64,000 bases of DNA, taken from Rhyacophila brunnea. Lineage: Eukaryota > Arthropoda > Insecta > Trichoptera > Rhyacophilidae. Positions 22,300-34,700 of this stretch are shown here, in pieces. The stretch covers positions 1,860,001 through 1,924,000 of the forward strand of contig JAGYXB010001414.1 of NCBI GenBank assembly GCA_022495005.1, read 5' to 3'. A program made the position numbers and the translations under genes. Under the pieces are notes generated by a model. It was not told the origin of the DNA, made no database searches, and was given only the letters and a program-made list of their open reading frames with translations. Position 1 is the stretch's first letter; the number at the start of each line of letters is the position of its first letter.

Positions 22300-23068
22300 T
22301 AGGGATTCCAATCCCGGGATCCCGAATCCCGGGATCCCAGGATCCCGAGCTATTTTTGATACCTATGAATCCCGGGATTGATAAACATAATCCCGGGATT
22401 TCGGGATTGATTTTTTTATCAATTTTTATGGAACATAAAATAAAAGCGAAAATATAACAGAAAAATACTTTTAATAAAAAATAACTACATTAGAAATAAA
22501 CTGAGTTTGAATGAAGTTTGATTTATACCCATGTGTAAGTTGCCGATTCATTTTATTTTTTCACATAAATTATTAAAAATGAGAAAGATTGGAAAAAAAC
22601 AATGCTTCGCACTTTTAACAAAGTAATTCCACCATGATCTCATACGTTTTACGGCAATTTCATATTTGGCTGGCTAATTAGATTTATGAAGCGGAAGGCC
22701 ATAGGTAGGTATGCCATGATTATTTGCTTTACTATTTTAAATTTCGCTAATCTACTAAGTCTTTACTACTAAACAGCAATCTCGTATTAAATTCACATTA
22801 TTATTTATATATATATATATATATATTTAATATTATTTATTCCATTAAACTTAAGTATTTGCAAGATTGAACATAGATATACAATATTAACAATAAATGT
22901 CTTAAATATTATAAATTATACTAGATTTTTTTGACCGATTTTATCAATGTTATGTGTAAATATAACATTTTTGTATTAACAGTGGAAAAAAATGCCAATC
23001 CCGGGACCAGTCAAATTGTAATCCCGAAATCCCGGGATCAGAATTTTGGCTCGGGATTGGATTCCCTA
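22300..23068. mobile_element. hAT MITE with CCCGGGATT subterminal repeats
   Basis: Ends are TAGGGATTCCAATCCCG and, inverted, TAGGGAATCCAATCCCGA. The 8 bp duplication GTTAATAC is exact (22292-22299 and 23069-23076). Within the first 110 and last 80 bases the motif ATCCCGGGAT recurs about eight times in alternating orientation, a dense palindromic transposase-binding type arrangement. It contains a TA microsatellite (22807-22828) and no transposase. 769 bp. Confidence 0.88.
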
Positions 23069-23076
23069 GTTAATAC

Positions 23077-23449
23077 TGAATGTAATTGATAACACTATAT
23101 TTATCTTAAATTAAGATTTATTTCTTATTCTGGCGCTACGATCCAGTACAAACACTAGCTTCCTCCAGAATCCAGGTCCAAATGCACCTATCCCGGACGG
23201 CTTCGATCCAGTTTTCTACTTCCGGTGCTTTGAGGTCACAATTATTAATATTATCTATTTCTCTTGTATGTAGTTCACCAATACTTACATCTGGCTCTAT
23301 AATTGTCAGTAGTTTATCGAAGCAGATTCGCGTATTCTGTATACATTGCCCAACCATAATAATATTATATAATATATGTTTTTAACGATATGCGAGCTCT
23401 TGTATAATTAATACAGTATATGTACATTGGTATATTATATTTTCTGCCG
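23077..23449. other. No gene recognised
   Basis: A 73-codon minus-strand frame (23136-23357) has no motif I recognise. It might be a fragment of a repeat adjoining the LINE remnant. Confidence 0.4.
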
Positions 23450-23760
23450 GGATCAATCCACTTCTAGATGAAAGCCTCACCCCAGCTCCCTCTACTCTTC
23501 TCAGTTCCTTGCTTTTCTCTGCCACGTATTTCCACCAAACCTGATAAGTTCGTCAATCCAGCGGGTTTTGGGGCGCCCCTGTGGCTGCTTAGTGCCCCTC
23601 GGGTACCACTGAATGACTGTCTTCGTCCAGTGGTTGTTCGTTCGCCGTGCGATATGTCCGGCCCACTGCCATTTCATCAATTTGGTGACCTCTATCACAT
23701 CTCTCACTCTTGTTTGCTTCTTTATCTATTGGTTTCTTCTGCGGTCGTTACGCGTTTGGT
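23450..23760 (-). mobile_element. RTE-type LINE C-terminal fragment
   Basis: Minus-strand frame (23501-23707 longest) encodes the conserved end of an RTE-like polyprotein: VIEVTKLMKWQWAGHIARR, then QWYPRGTK, GRPKTRWIDE and GGNTWQRKA. The same order of motifs occurs at 48620-48840. The fragment is 5'-truncated at about 23760 and the terminal block GATCAATCCACTTCTAG lies at 23452. No AATGATGA tail or target duplication is clear. Confidence 0.78.
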
Positions 23761-26057
23761 ATATCAAGTTATAAAAAGCCAGAAGTAACGGTAAAGAAAA
23801 CAATATTATATGATCACTAGATGATCACGAATGATTGTTAGTTATAGGTAAATCAAATAACTACTAAAAACTTCTGACAACCAATTCATTTGATAATCAA
23901 TTTCAACAATAGGTATCTACTATATCAATAACTTTCACTGGAAAGATATTTTATTAGTAAATTAGTAATTATATAGTAGGTAAGTGCTTAATTCATATAC
24001 TATGTACTTAATTTAATAACGATTACGCTCGGTTTTGTCGGCCTGGAATTGTATTTTCAACCGATAATAACATATTATATTTTCATTACTATGTAATAAT
24101 AAAATAAAAAGGCATTATGGAAAATGATGATACTTAATTAACAAAGTTCCAAAAGAAATATATTTTATACGTCTCTTAAGTTAATTTTATAATATTATTA
24201 AAACAATACTTTGAACGAAAATAAAATACCGTAGCGCAGAATAAATAAGTTTTGTTTTAAAACGTTGGCATTAGATAACTATCTGGAGCGCAAAAACAAA
24301 ATCAGTTAGATTGAATGAATTTTCCGCTACAGTCACAAATGGTCGTTTGCGAAGAAAATTATTCGATTCGAAAGAAAAGTAATACGGGAGACGCAGTTCG
24401 TCTAAGTTTGTAATGACTCTTTTCAATTTGGCACTTTTCTTTTACGGGATACAAATAGTTAGAATGATTGATGAATGTTCAGTGAACTATCGCTGTGTCA
24501 CCTACCGCTTCATATAAGTTAGCCCGCAGCTTAGCATCGATGAGTCACGGGTTCAACTATATTTGTTGAAAAAAAAACTTAAAAGCATAAATCTATGAAA
24601 GTAGATATGAATAATGGTTACTGAGGCTAATACTTTAACATTGCAAATTCAATTGTAAGGCCCCCATTTTTACATTTTACTTTTGAAAATATACATTTTC
24701 CATTTTCAACTCCGGAATTGAACTGATTCATCGTTCCTTTCAAATCTTTACCCTACGCTCTAAATGCATTATATTGTATATATTGTGTTTAAGAAATAGA
24801 TTTTTCCCAAGTTAAATAAACGATATAATTTAGTGACAGACAATTTTTTGATTTCGTTAGACAAAAGACAAAAGCTAAAATACCTGCTGAACTTGACGAT
24901 TAAATTGACTTATTCCGGTGAAATGCCGCGAGTGTATCCACCACAGTGGGATCCAAAAGTACACACTTATCTTTCCTACATACTATTATATACTGGATAC
25001 TGTTAGGCCGCTTACCATTTTGTCGACAGACACCGAGAGTCACCTGCCTTGATGGAATTCCGAACGAAACCTAAGAAACCCAGATAGCAGTGACGGCAGA
25101 ATGACGATTATATCTTCTGGCACTATTCTTTCAGCTTATATCATTTATGGTCAACTGATCTTCCGCAATTTCCAAATAAAATTTCAACACACTATTTAAA
25201 AAAATCCTTAATATAAAGAAAACAAATAAACTTGGTCATATTATAATATTATGTACCGTGTCTTTTTCTTAATATCATCTTTATTTATAGTTACAGATAT
25301 CATGAAATTCAATGGATGGGAAACGAAAAGATGCCTTTGAGATGACATCTACTTAAACGACTAAGGTTTTTATAGATAGAGAATGTCGAAAATTTTGAAG
25401 ATTTATGTTTGTCGATATAGTGTAATGTTTTCATTTTTAAGATCAAAAGTAAACGGCAAAGAAATAATAACACTTTCTTTGAATCCTGTTTCGTTTTTTG
25501 ATACTAGAATATAAATCAAAATATATTTTTTTTGAATTCAGAAAAAAACTGTCCGTAAAAGCATATTATCACGAACATAAATCTGTAATATTTCTTTTGA
25601 TACCTACTGGTAGGTTTCATTTTTATTACTGAAGTTTTTTTTGATATGAAAATCTTATCTCGCACCCACATACAACATACAGATGATGAAATTTCACATC
25701 CATTGAAAATACATTAGGGAGGCTGTTTCCTTCAGGATTGGATTAAGTAGTTTCACACCACTACTAAAAAAGAAATACACCTACCGTAGGTATTTATTTC
25801 GTCATTACTTGATGTATATTATGAAATGAAGGCTGACAAAAGTACGTGGTGTGATATAAATCAGCAAGTAAATAAACTGGAGATGTTGCTTGACCGGTGA
25901 ACAAATGCAGTCATATTGTGGTGCCTAAGGGGTCCTAAATAATCACGGGGCTCCCTGACACCAGCCAGATCAAAAAACTCACCTAAATGAATAGATGTAT
26001 GTGAAAGGATCTAGGAGAAAGTTTTATGCACCAGTGGATCGACCATAACAAATCTAG
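23761..26057. other. No gene recognised in 2.3 kb
   Basis: AT-rich. A block near 24920-25130 has GC-richer phrases (for example CCACCACAGTGGGATCC) that may be an old repeat. No frame, tRNA box or terminus supports a call. Confidence 0.45.
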
Positions 26058-26061
26058 TTAA

Positions 26062-26370
26062 GGGCCCACATGCACCACGTAGGTCAAAATTGAGATTTTA
26101 TGGTATTTTCAGAAATAAGCCTGGACATTCCTTAAACGTTGTAGATAATCTATTTATATAATTTTGAAGCCTTATTATCCTTTATACTTATTTTAAACAT
26201 TTGATGACTGCATAAAGTATTTTTATTACATAAAATAGTATTATTTTAAACCTCTCCATCCAATATTTTAGAATATAGTCATATTTCAGTACATCCATGT
26301 GCAGTGGTGTTAAGATTTTTTAGATTTATTAATTTTTGAACGCATTTATAAAACCATTAATAAAATTGTT
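26062..26370 (+). mobile_element. Half copy of the TTAA foldback family
   Basis: Preceded by TTAA (26058-26061) and starting GGGCCCACATGC, it parallels 26933-27232 along about 300 bases, including GTAGGTCAAAATT, CCTTAAACGTTGTAGATAATC and the GTGCAGTGGT block. The inverted partner arm is missing. It is more diverged than the two arms of the complete element are from each other. Confidence 0.75.
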
Positions 26371-26932
26371 GTTGAATGTGATAAAACGTCCTACGAATAA
26401 TGATTGTTCTATCATAATTATTGACGTAAGAATAAGGTAGAACTTTTTTAATACGCCATTTCTATAGGCATTTCATTCCAGCAAAAGAAATGGCGTATTT
26501 AAAAAAAATGATATTTTGCAATTGAAAGTTAATAAAATACCAAGGTAGTGGCCAGACATTACATTGTTTACATTTTTTAATAGATTAATTATTTTTATTG
26601 CGACCCCCCTTAATACATCTGGTTCAAAGGATATGTTTCTTCTTCTTATTGTGGCATCCCCTAGCGGAGGTCTGTCATCATCAGGGCGATCTTGGCTTAG
26701 GTATTTTAGTTTGAAAAAAAAGATGCTTTTACAAATGGATTATTACTAGTCTTTATTTACTGTCAAACATTGCAATTTTTCTAATCTTTCAAGGACTATT
26801 ATATATGTATTTAATCGGTAACTGATTATTTTTATTTGTATATATACTATCCATCGCACCTTAATTAATATTATACTCGGACTATTTTTTTCCAATTTTA
26901 GATGAACTCTACTCAAATTCACGATGATTTAA
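26371..26932. other. No gene recognised between related repeats
   Basis: Contains a short palindrome around AATACGCCATTTC...GAAATGGCGTATT (26451-26502). Otherwise AT-rich. Confidence 0.4.
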
Positions 26933-27548
26933 CGGCCCACGTGCTCGTCGTAGGTCAAAATTAAGTTTTTATTGTATTTTCAAACCATGATCCTGGACAC
27001 TCCTTAAACGTTGTAGATAATCTATTTATTTAATTTTAAAGCCTTATTATCCTTTATAGTTATTTTAAACATTTGATGACTGCATAAAGTATTTTTGTTA
27101 CATAAAATAGTATTCTTTTAAACCTCTCGCTCTAATGTCTTAGAATATAGTCATATTTCGGTACATAACTGTGCAGTGGTATTAAGATTTTTTACGTTTA
27201 ATAATTTTTAAACGCATCTATAAAACCATTAGTAAGTTTAAGTAACCAGTAGTAGTTTCATAAATGCGTTTAAAAATTAATAAACGTAAAAAATCTTAAC
27301 ACCACTGCACAGTTATGTACCGAAATATGACTATATTCTAAAACATTAGAGCGAGAGGTTTAAAAGAATACTATTTTATGTAACAAAAATACTTTATGCA
27401 GTCATCAAATGTTTAAAATAACTATAAAGGATAATAAGGCTTCAAAATTATATAAATAGATTATCTACAACGTTTAAGGAGTGTCCAGGATCATGGTTTG
27501 AAAATACAATAAAAACTCAATTTTGACCTTCGACGAGCATGTCCCCTC
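26933..27548. mobile_element. 616 bp TTAA-flanked foldback element
   Basis: Two arms of roughly 300 bp, about 26933-27232 and 27250-27548, are inverted copies with few mismatches and a loop of only about 20 bases near 27241. Both sides are flanked by TTAA (26929-26932 and 27549-27552), the duplication used by piggyBac. The outer ends start CGGCCCACGTGCTCGTCG and, inverted, GAGGGGACATGCTCGTCG. No coding. It is essentially one giant hairpin. Confidence 0.88.
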
Positions 27549-27552
27549 TTAA

Positions 27553-28599
27553 AGATCTGACGGAATTGTGCAATATGAAAATTACCTTGCGAGAGTTACA
27601 TACATAATAATATTATATAATTGTACATACAATAAATAAATATAATTATTAAATAATTCATAAATTTTATTACTTGTTAGTAGGTCATAGAAAATACATT
27701 GATCCATGAGTTGATTATTCTGTGGGTGGGTGGGAAGAGGGCGAAAAGTCTTAAAAATCTAAAAATACGTTAAAGATGGCAAATGAACCATAATACACAT
27801 AATACGCACAAGTGAGAAAAAAAAGTCAACTCAACACCACTGAATTACTAAATTCCAAACATTGAACTTCCCATACAAAATGGTCTAAAAATTATTCTTC
27901 TCCTGAAAAGTAGCGATTTAAGACTTTTCGTACACAGTATTCATTGGTTCGTTATTTTGAGTATGTGTACCAAAATACAATATAATGAATACAGAGTGAA
28001 CGCGTTGAAAAAACGTTCACTGAAGAAATACAAGAAGTTTCAATTTTATATCATATATTATCTATGAAGGATTTTTTTGTATTTTGTAATTAAGCATATA
28101 AATTGACAATAATTATTTGGAATGAGACCTTGGTTTAAAACAAAATATGAATATTAAGGTAATGTTAAATATATGTATATGTGTAACAAATGAATCACAT
28201 TATTTCGTGTTGTAACTCAATGCTTTCTTATGTACTTATAAATACACTTAGTATTATATGCTTATTCCTTAATACGTGACTGCATTCATCGTGAGGAAGG
28301 GAAATCCTTCCGGTGGTGCGGGAAAACCACAAAAATGAAAACGATAACACGTTTCGCGCGAACAGCGATTTTTCTCTTATTTTCATTTTTCCCGCTAATG
28401 TTTCCCATAAGTTCTTCTTTGTCCCGAAGAGGAATATCGTGTGAGCCACTCGCGCCACTGGTTTTCATGTTATATTACTTTAAAGATGTCGCATTTACGC
28501 CATTTTCCTGAAGAAACTAAAATTGTTTTATTATAAACATTAAAATTAATATTTGAAGGTACCAATACTGTCAATTCTATTCAATGTATAAAAATACCT
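27553..28599. other. No gene recognised; GC-rich block 28270-28480
   Basis: The 28270-28480 block is GC-richer, and two overlapping minus-strand frames of 60 and 76 codons stay open through it, with no recognised domain. It could be a decayed exon or repeat. Confidence 0.35.
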
Positions 28600-29181
28600 C
28601 TTCCAGACCATTTATAATTTATTTAATCAAACGCTGAAGTTTATTTCAAGTTTATTTATAGTTATTCGTATTTGTTCTTGTTTAACTTAGGCTACAATTA
28701 TTTACACGTGGTGTTGGTAAGTCTTTAAAAAATCTCTTCCTTAAAAATCCTTAAAAATCAATTGAATCTTGACTAAACCAATCCATACTAGTTTTGGTAT
28801 GTTATGAGCGATTCGACAAAATATTGCACACTTTTTCATTCATACTTATTTGTTTTCGGTGAATTGAAAAATACATATAAGCCCTGCCTAAACCAAACCA
28901 TAGGCGATAAAAAATATTATTCTATCTATAAAATATCCAAAATTATGTACAATTTTTAATGGCATAATTATAGATGTTTTATAGATAAACGATTATATTT
29001 TTTACTATTATCTATTATAGCTAAATTTTTGCAATGTTTAATTTGTAAAACATACTAACCAACACCATCTGCAAATTAATTGTAGACTCTTTTCAATGAA
29101 AACAAATACGTTTGACTGGAAATGTTTATTGTGCACTATTTATGTCGGATCTTAACAGCCTACCTCCACCCGTCGCCACTG
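28600..29181. mobile_element. Divergent hAT-like MITE, relative of 32369-33010
   Basis: The right end GTCGCCACTG (29181) and the preceding CACTATTTATGTCGGATC and CCTACCTCCACCC blocks match the right end of 32369-33010. Nested inverted repeats occur, such as TACAATTATTTACACGTGGTG (28697) against TGGTGTTGGTTAGT-type sequence at 29050-29090. The left end and an 8 bp duplication could not be fixed. Confidence 0.5.
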
Positions 29182-31040
29182 GTACCTAGGTTGATTTCTT
29201 TAATACTCTCGAAATATGAAATCCCTGGTTGTAAGTATATATGACTCATTGAATACGTGTTTTTGTTGAAAAGTTTCTGACTTGTAATTGAATAAAGTTA
29301 AATATATAGTCATATAGTTCGTCTTCTATAAACGCAACTATTAAGACAAAAGGTATTTAATTTACTTTTATTAAACTGTCAGGGTTGTATTGATTGTACC
29401 AGTAGCAGAATTGTCTGTTTACAAAACAGTCGATATAGCAGCGGTATGGCACCTACATAGATTGGCATGTTGATTAAGTTTCCAGTACCTGTACAATATA
29501 TTTTCAAGACCTTAAAACCTGTTCTGTAAGGTTGAACAAAGTAAGTAAGTTTTGTGGAGTAGGCGGTAAAAGCAAATAAATTTCCCGAGCAACAAATAAA
29601 GGTAAGCCAAGAGAATGTTTGTCCAACCCTTTTCCGCAGAACTTTTGCGAATACAAAAAAAATATCTCAGAGGAAAGGTAAATAGGTTATTTAAAGATTT
29701 ACAGCATTTTATCTTTACATTACAGCCATTTCTATTTAAATGGCATTTCAAGTTTTATTTAGATATATTTTTGTGTACAATAATCACATTATTACTACAA
29801 TACAATTTCGACCTTGCTTAGATACGCATCATCATCATAATCATAAGTGGCTCAACAACTCAGGGCGGGTCATAACCTCCTCCAAAATCTTTCTTCATCT
29901 TCCCCTATCACTTATGATAATCTTATTGATTACCAGCAGTTGCGAGAACAAAAAAAATATTTGTGTGGGGTCCATTCCGAAAATATATACCTATATAATA
30001 ATGTAAAAAATTGATTTTTAAGGCGGTGGAGCTAAAAAAAATAGTAGGCGCCACTGACTTCTACATTTACCCCGTCAACTTTTCACCGCTTCAACTATGG
30101 AACCCGTACTCCTCCGGGTACATTCCCTATTCCCAGATACTCCGCACGTTGAGCCTAGCAATGATAGTCCGCTGCTCACCTACGACTGATATAGCGACGT
30201 GTTGCATCCACGAGTAGTTATCGAATCGTGATGTAATTATTATGATCGTTAGTGTTCATTTGTCTCCTTCGCGCTGTTTTGTCTTAAACACCTCGCATTA
30301 TAATATTAAGGTAAATATTGGATGCCCCGGATGTGTAAACCCATTATTCATAAGTGCCACGGGTTTTACAGTGGATATAGGCCTTGAGTATCGTAGACTG
30401 CTGAAAGGAGTGGGGTCGACCTGTTGACAAGGGTGTTCGACAGTTAAGTCACGATCCTCAGTCATGAGGGCCTGACGAAGTGAAAAAAGAAGAAGATAAT
30501 CTTACGTACGTCTAAATAATTTGATTTTTTTTGTTCCTGGGAAGGGGTCTGTACTATCGACACACTGATCTTCAAGCCCATGTTTTTGCGGATGCTTCTA
30601 GAGCAGTAAAAGTTTCAATTAGCACATATTATGTGGATATGGTAATGATGTCTATGTCTCCCTCATAAGGAAGAATCTGCACTGGTAAACGAAATATGTT
30701 TCTCTCGTGTCGCCTACTCCAGGGCAATCAATATATATTTCAAATGAAACTTTCAGTTATAGTTATCGTGCTTATAATCTGTTAATACTGTACAAAATTT
30801 ACAATTTACAGATAATTTTGAATAGGGTAAGTACCTACCTACATAAATAAAGTATAGCAATTATTGTTTTATTAGTAAAGTAAACGTAGCTATTCAGTGA
30901 GTTTTATATTTAAAATGACAAGCACAATAAATTTAATTTAATTAGTTTTAGAGTAACAATTTTATCGAACATACATAATTTTGAAAAACACTTCTGTGAA
31001 AATATATTATAACCAATTGAAAAAATCTTTTTGAAAAAAG
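29182..31040. other. Degraded repeats, no gene recognised
   Basis: 29826-29960 (ATCATCATCATAATCATAAGTGGCTC and following) resembles the antisense 3' end of an RTE-type LINE by its (ATC)n tail and GGCTCAACAACTCAGGGCGG block, but no protein motif confirms it. 30020-30480 is GC-richer and repeat-like, unclassified. Confidence 0.35.
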
Positions 31041-31345
31041 TAAGACACCCTGCAGGAATCGAACCTGCATCTCTTGGGTTTACGCCTCGTCCGCGCATTG
31101 TCCACTATGGCATACTATGCACATACACCTAGTAGACATACTAATTACGACAAACTTCAACTATTGGCCTTTTAATACCTGCGCATCAGCGCTCTTCCAA
31201 ATCATGATGAGCAGGTATTAAAAGGCCAATACTTAAAGTTTGTTGTAATTAGTATGTCACTTAGTAGCATAGTGGACAATGCGCGAGACAATTTAAACCC
31301 AAGAAAAACCAGGTTCGATTCCTGCCGGGTGTCTTTTTTTTTTTT
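31041..31345. repeat. Divergent pair of tRNA-like units (inverted repeat)
   Basis: Two copies point outward from a centre near 31192. On the minus strand 31111-31042 reads TAGTGGACAATGCGC (A-box-like) then GGTTCGATTCC (perfect B box) and ends CAGGGTGTC. The plus copy runs about 31268-31332 with the same boxes, ends CGGGTGTC and runs into a long T tract. About 80 bases upstream of each are shared too (31110-31185 against 31209-31280). Neither folds into a full cloverleaf by eye, so these are tRNA-derived repeat heads or pseudogenes. Confidence 0.68.
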
Positions 31346-31557
31346 TTTTTTTTGACCATGTCCGATCCTAATAGGATCATATGGGCCTCCACAGAGTAGA
31401 GGTTTTGTATTAACAGATTTTGTTTTTTTACGAGAAATGGATGTCAGCCACTTGCTCAACCTATTAGGTCCATACCCTGACTCACACACAAACTGAAAAA
31501 CAATATGTGTACTTGCCAGACCCAGGATTCGAACCTGAGAATCTGAGACCTGTTAAA
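31333..31557 (-). mobile_element. tRNA-headed SINE with poly(A) tail
   Basis: Minus strand: a tRNA-like head with B box GGTTCGAATCC (around 31527) is followed by an unrelated body of about 170 bases and a run of about 19 A (the T tract at 31333-31351). The tail abuts the end of the plus-strand tRNA-like unit exactly. No target duplication was identified. Confidence 0.6.
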
Positions 31558-32360
31558 TAATTAGAATGGTACATTCTTAAATCTTGTGAATTATTCGTTG
31601 AATAAAATAAATAGTTAATTAAAAACAATTTTATTAATAGTGATATGTAGGTAAAACTTGTAAAATATATACTATTATTCCGGATAAAACGGTTGTGATT
31701 ATTTTATTTTTTATAGCTTTCATTTATTGGTGCAGGGTTTTCAATAAATTCATAGGTATGCATTTAATATTTCCAATCAAAATAAATATTGTGCCACAGG
31801 GTCACATAAGCAATACAAAATACGTACATAATGTTGAGCGTTTCCATAGATATATCTTGATACATTTTTGTGTCCTTCAGAATGGGAGGTATGATCCAAA
31901 AAAGGAAACGAGGTTTATTGCTTCGCAAATGACAAATTGCCGCCATTCCTTTTCTTTCGCAGATATAGCTGGACTGTGAGGCAATTGCTGGGTTCCATTT
32001 TATAAATACAAACAATTCGTTTACTAAAGTTAATGGTTTCAGTTTTATTTAGCACCTTACAACAGATTAATCATACAGTATACAAGTGTTTTGTGTAATA
32101 ACTACGTATTGAATCCTAAATTTCGTTCAAATAAATTTGTCGGTTTGCCAAATTGCAGTACTTATAGGGCAGTCAAGCTTATGGTTAATGAAACAAACTA
32201 CTACATGAGCTTTTATTTGATGATATTAGAGTAGAGACATAAATTGTGACGGTATCTCAGGCAATCAAACAATTAAATACAACTATAAGATATCACAAGG
32301 TTTCCTTATAAGAAAAGTAAAACTGTTAATTACTGGGGGAAAAGATACATTCGATAATTA
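31558..32360. other. No gene recognised
   Basis: AT-rich. A pair of overlapping frames near 31695-32015 on opposite strands lacks any motif. Confidence 0.4.
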
Positions 32361-32368
32361 GTGGGTAT

Positions 32369-33010
32369 CAGTAGCAAAGGGTAGATATCGACATAAATAA
32401 AACACACTACACTTTGTCAGTCATACTTATTTATTTTCACTGAATTGTGAATAGAAATTGCAGATATAATTGGTATTTTTTTTTAGATTCATTTAAATCC
32501 TGCCTTTTGGTCTAGGCAGTAGAAGTAGGCTGTAGAAATATAACAAAAAAATACACAAACCATAATAGATAAAAAAATATTCGGTACTGTTCGGTTATCA
32601 GGAATACAGCGGAAAACACATTTTGAAAATGGTAGATAAACTGGATTATTTGTTAGATTAACCTAACCAAACCTAACCTAACCCAACCTAAACTAACCCA
32701 AACTAACAAATAATACAGTATATCGGGTATTTTCAAAATGTGTTTTCCGCTGTATTCCTGATAACCGAACAGTACCAAATATTCTTTTACCTATAAAATA
32801 TTTAATGTTACGTATGGTTTAATGTAATAATTTTAGATATTTTACAGATAAAACAATATGTAATATCTAACATCTGTTATGGTTTGCTTTATGAAAATGT
32901 ATTCTGGAATTTGTATTCTAGTTCAATGAAAATAAATAAGTATACCTGTCAAAATTTAGTGTCCATTATTTATATCGAATCTCCACAGCCACCTCCACCT
33001 ACCGACACTG
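32369..33010. mobile_element. hAT-type MITE carrying an inner palindrome
   Basis: Begins CAGTAGCAAAGG and ends CCGACACTG, with longer imperfect inverted similarity (CATACTTATTTATTTTCACTG near 32423 against its inverse at 32930-32950). Flanks GTGGGTAT (32361-32368) and GTGGGCAT (33011-33018) agree at 7 of 8 positions. The middle is a second, tighter inverted repeat with a telomere-like loop. No coding. Confidence 0.75.
32566..32795. repeat. 90 bp-arm palindrome with CCTAA-type loop
   Basis: Arms 32578-32625 and 32732-32783 are inverted copies across TACTGTTCGGTTATCAGGAA and ATACAGCGGAAAACACATTT. Similarity extends to TATTTGTTAG at the loop edge. The loop (32657-32703) is degenerate AACCT repeats, the complement of the insect telomere unit TTAGG. 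Confidence 0.85.
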
Positions 33011-33018
33011 GTGGGCAT

Positions 33019-34611
33019 TAGCACCTACACAATTTAAATTGATCATAACTAACCAAATCTTCTTGGTGTTCCTCAGGTCATTAGTTTAAAATTTTGTAAC
33101 TTCACAGTGGTCAGAGAAACACTGACTACAGTAAACATAGCAGATTGCAAAATAAATAACTAAGTTTTACCACACGACTTATAAACTATTACATACATTT
33201 TTCAGTGGCACAGGATAGAAAAACGTGAAGTAGAGGAAGTTAAGTATATTTTAAACTTACAATAAGGTAAATTTTGATCTACGAGCGCGTATTATTGTTA
33301 TGATTGACAAGATTATAACATATTTATTAAAAATATGCTTCTACTGTATCAATATCTCAAAACGGTTATTACAGAATAAAATAATGGGTACGATTTGTAA
33401 AAAACTAGAGTGAACATCGTAAGCAACGGGGAGGTATGTTTAGAAAGAAATTTTCACTTCCTCCAGTTAAAACCAATAGTGAGAGATAGATATCTATAGG
33501 ATCAAATTTTCATCGAGAAATTCTTTTTGAAAAACCTTCATCCATTCTTAGAAAGAAGATATCAAACAGGCTTTGGAATTTTCAATAAGTTCTTGTCCGG
33601 CCTGAATAACGTACTTTTGAGATTTTCTCGAACGACGTAGGTAGGTACCTACGTAATTATTGTACAAATATAAAATACTTATAACGTAAATAAAAAATAC
33701 ATGCGGATAAATTGAGAATTTTGAGGCGAGTTGGAAATAGCCTTTTCCTATTATTAGACACATGGAATAGCATTTATTTATAAATAATATTTGTATAAAG
33801 ATTATTTCAATTTGATTTTAATAACTATTGATTTACTTATATAATATAATTCAACATTGTAATGTTTAACTACTTACATGTTATCGTCACGTCAATACTA
33901 CAACTAGATAACTTGATTTTCACTGTTTTTGAGATAGCTATTGAATATGATTCTATATTGTCTTCTCTATAAAATGATAAAACTAGGTAAGTCAGAAGTT
34001 AATGAGAACTGTATTAAATTTGTGTTTGAAAATATTAAATAACTTTAAAACCATAATTGCGTTAAATAAATAAAATAATATATCTACAATATTTTTAATG
34101 CAATTATTGAACATTATTTAATTGTTCCCAATTAGACAAGCACAATTTTTCATTTTTATTTTAAATAATAATTATTATATCCAAGATTTAAGTTAATCAA
34201 GTAAAGTTTAAATTTCATTTCCCAAAAATGACCTAATCAAAGTTATCTATAATATGTAGTATTGAGGTGACGATATATATTTACTTAGAATAATATTAAA
34301 AAAAAATCTTTCCTGTATTGGTTCAAAATCGTTGAAAAAATAATATTTACACACTAGTGGCATGCGGCAAATTTTACTTGTAGATATGCTGTTACTATTC
34401 CACTATGTATCATTATTATCTACTTTGGTTTTTGTAACAAATTTTACCTTGCTTGGTGGTAGATTATGATGTATAGTCTATATTATATAGTGCTAACTTT
34501 GTTATATTATGACAATATTTCTATATGTAATTATAAAAGTGAATGACCGTTAAAACGAGTAAAACATGGTAAAATTTTACTATACAATTATATAATAAAT
34601 TCTAACATAAT
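33019..34611. other. No gene recognised in 1.6 kb
   Basis: AT-rich throughout, with GTAGGTAGGTACCTAC-type simple repeats near 33640. No motif supports a feature. Confidence 0.45.
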
Positions 34612-34700
34612 ACTGGCCCTTGTGGTCCAGTGCGTAAGGCGCCGGGCTCTCATCCCCTGAGTTTGCTTCCCTCTGACGCGTCAGCGGGAATCATGACGTC
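34612..34700 (+). repeat. Possible tRNA-derived SINE head
   Basis: GGTCCAGTGCGTAAGGCGCC resembles a tRNA D-arm/A-box region and is followed by GGGCTCTCATCCC, like the anticodon arm region of a tRNA. A B box is not clear downstream. No poly(A) tail was found, so this is a weak call. Confidence 0.4.
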
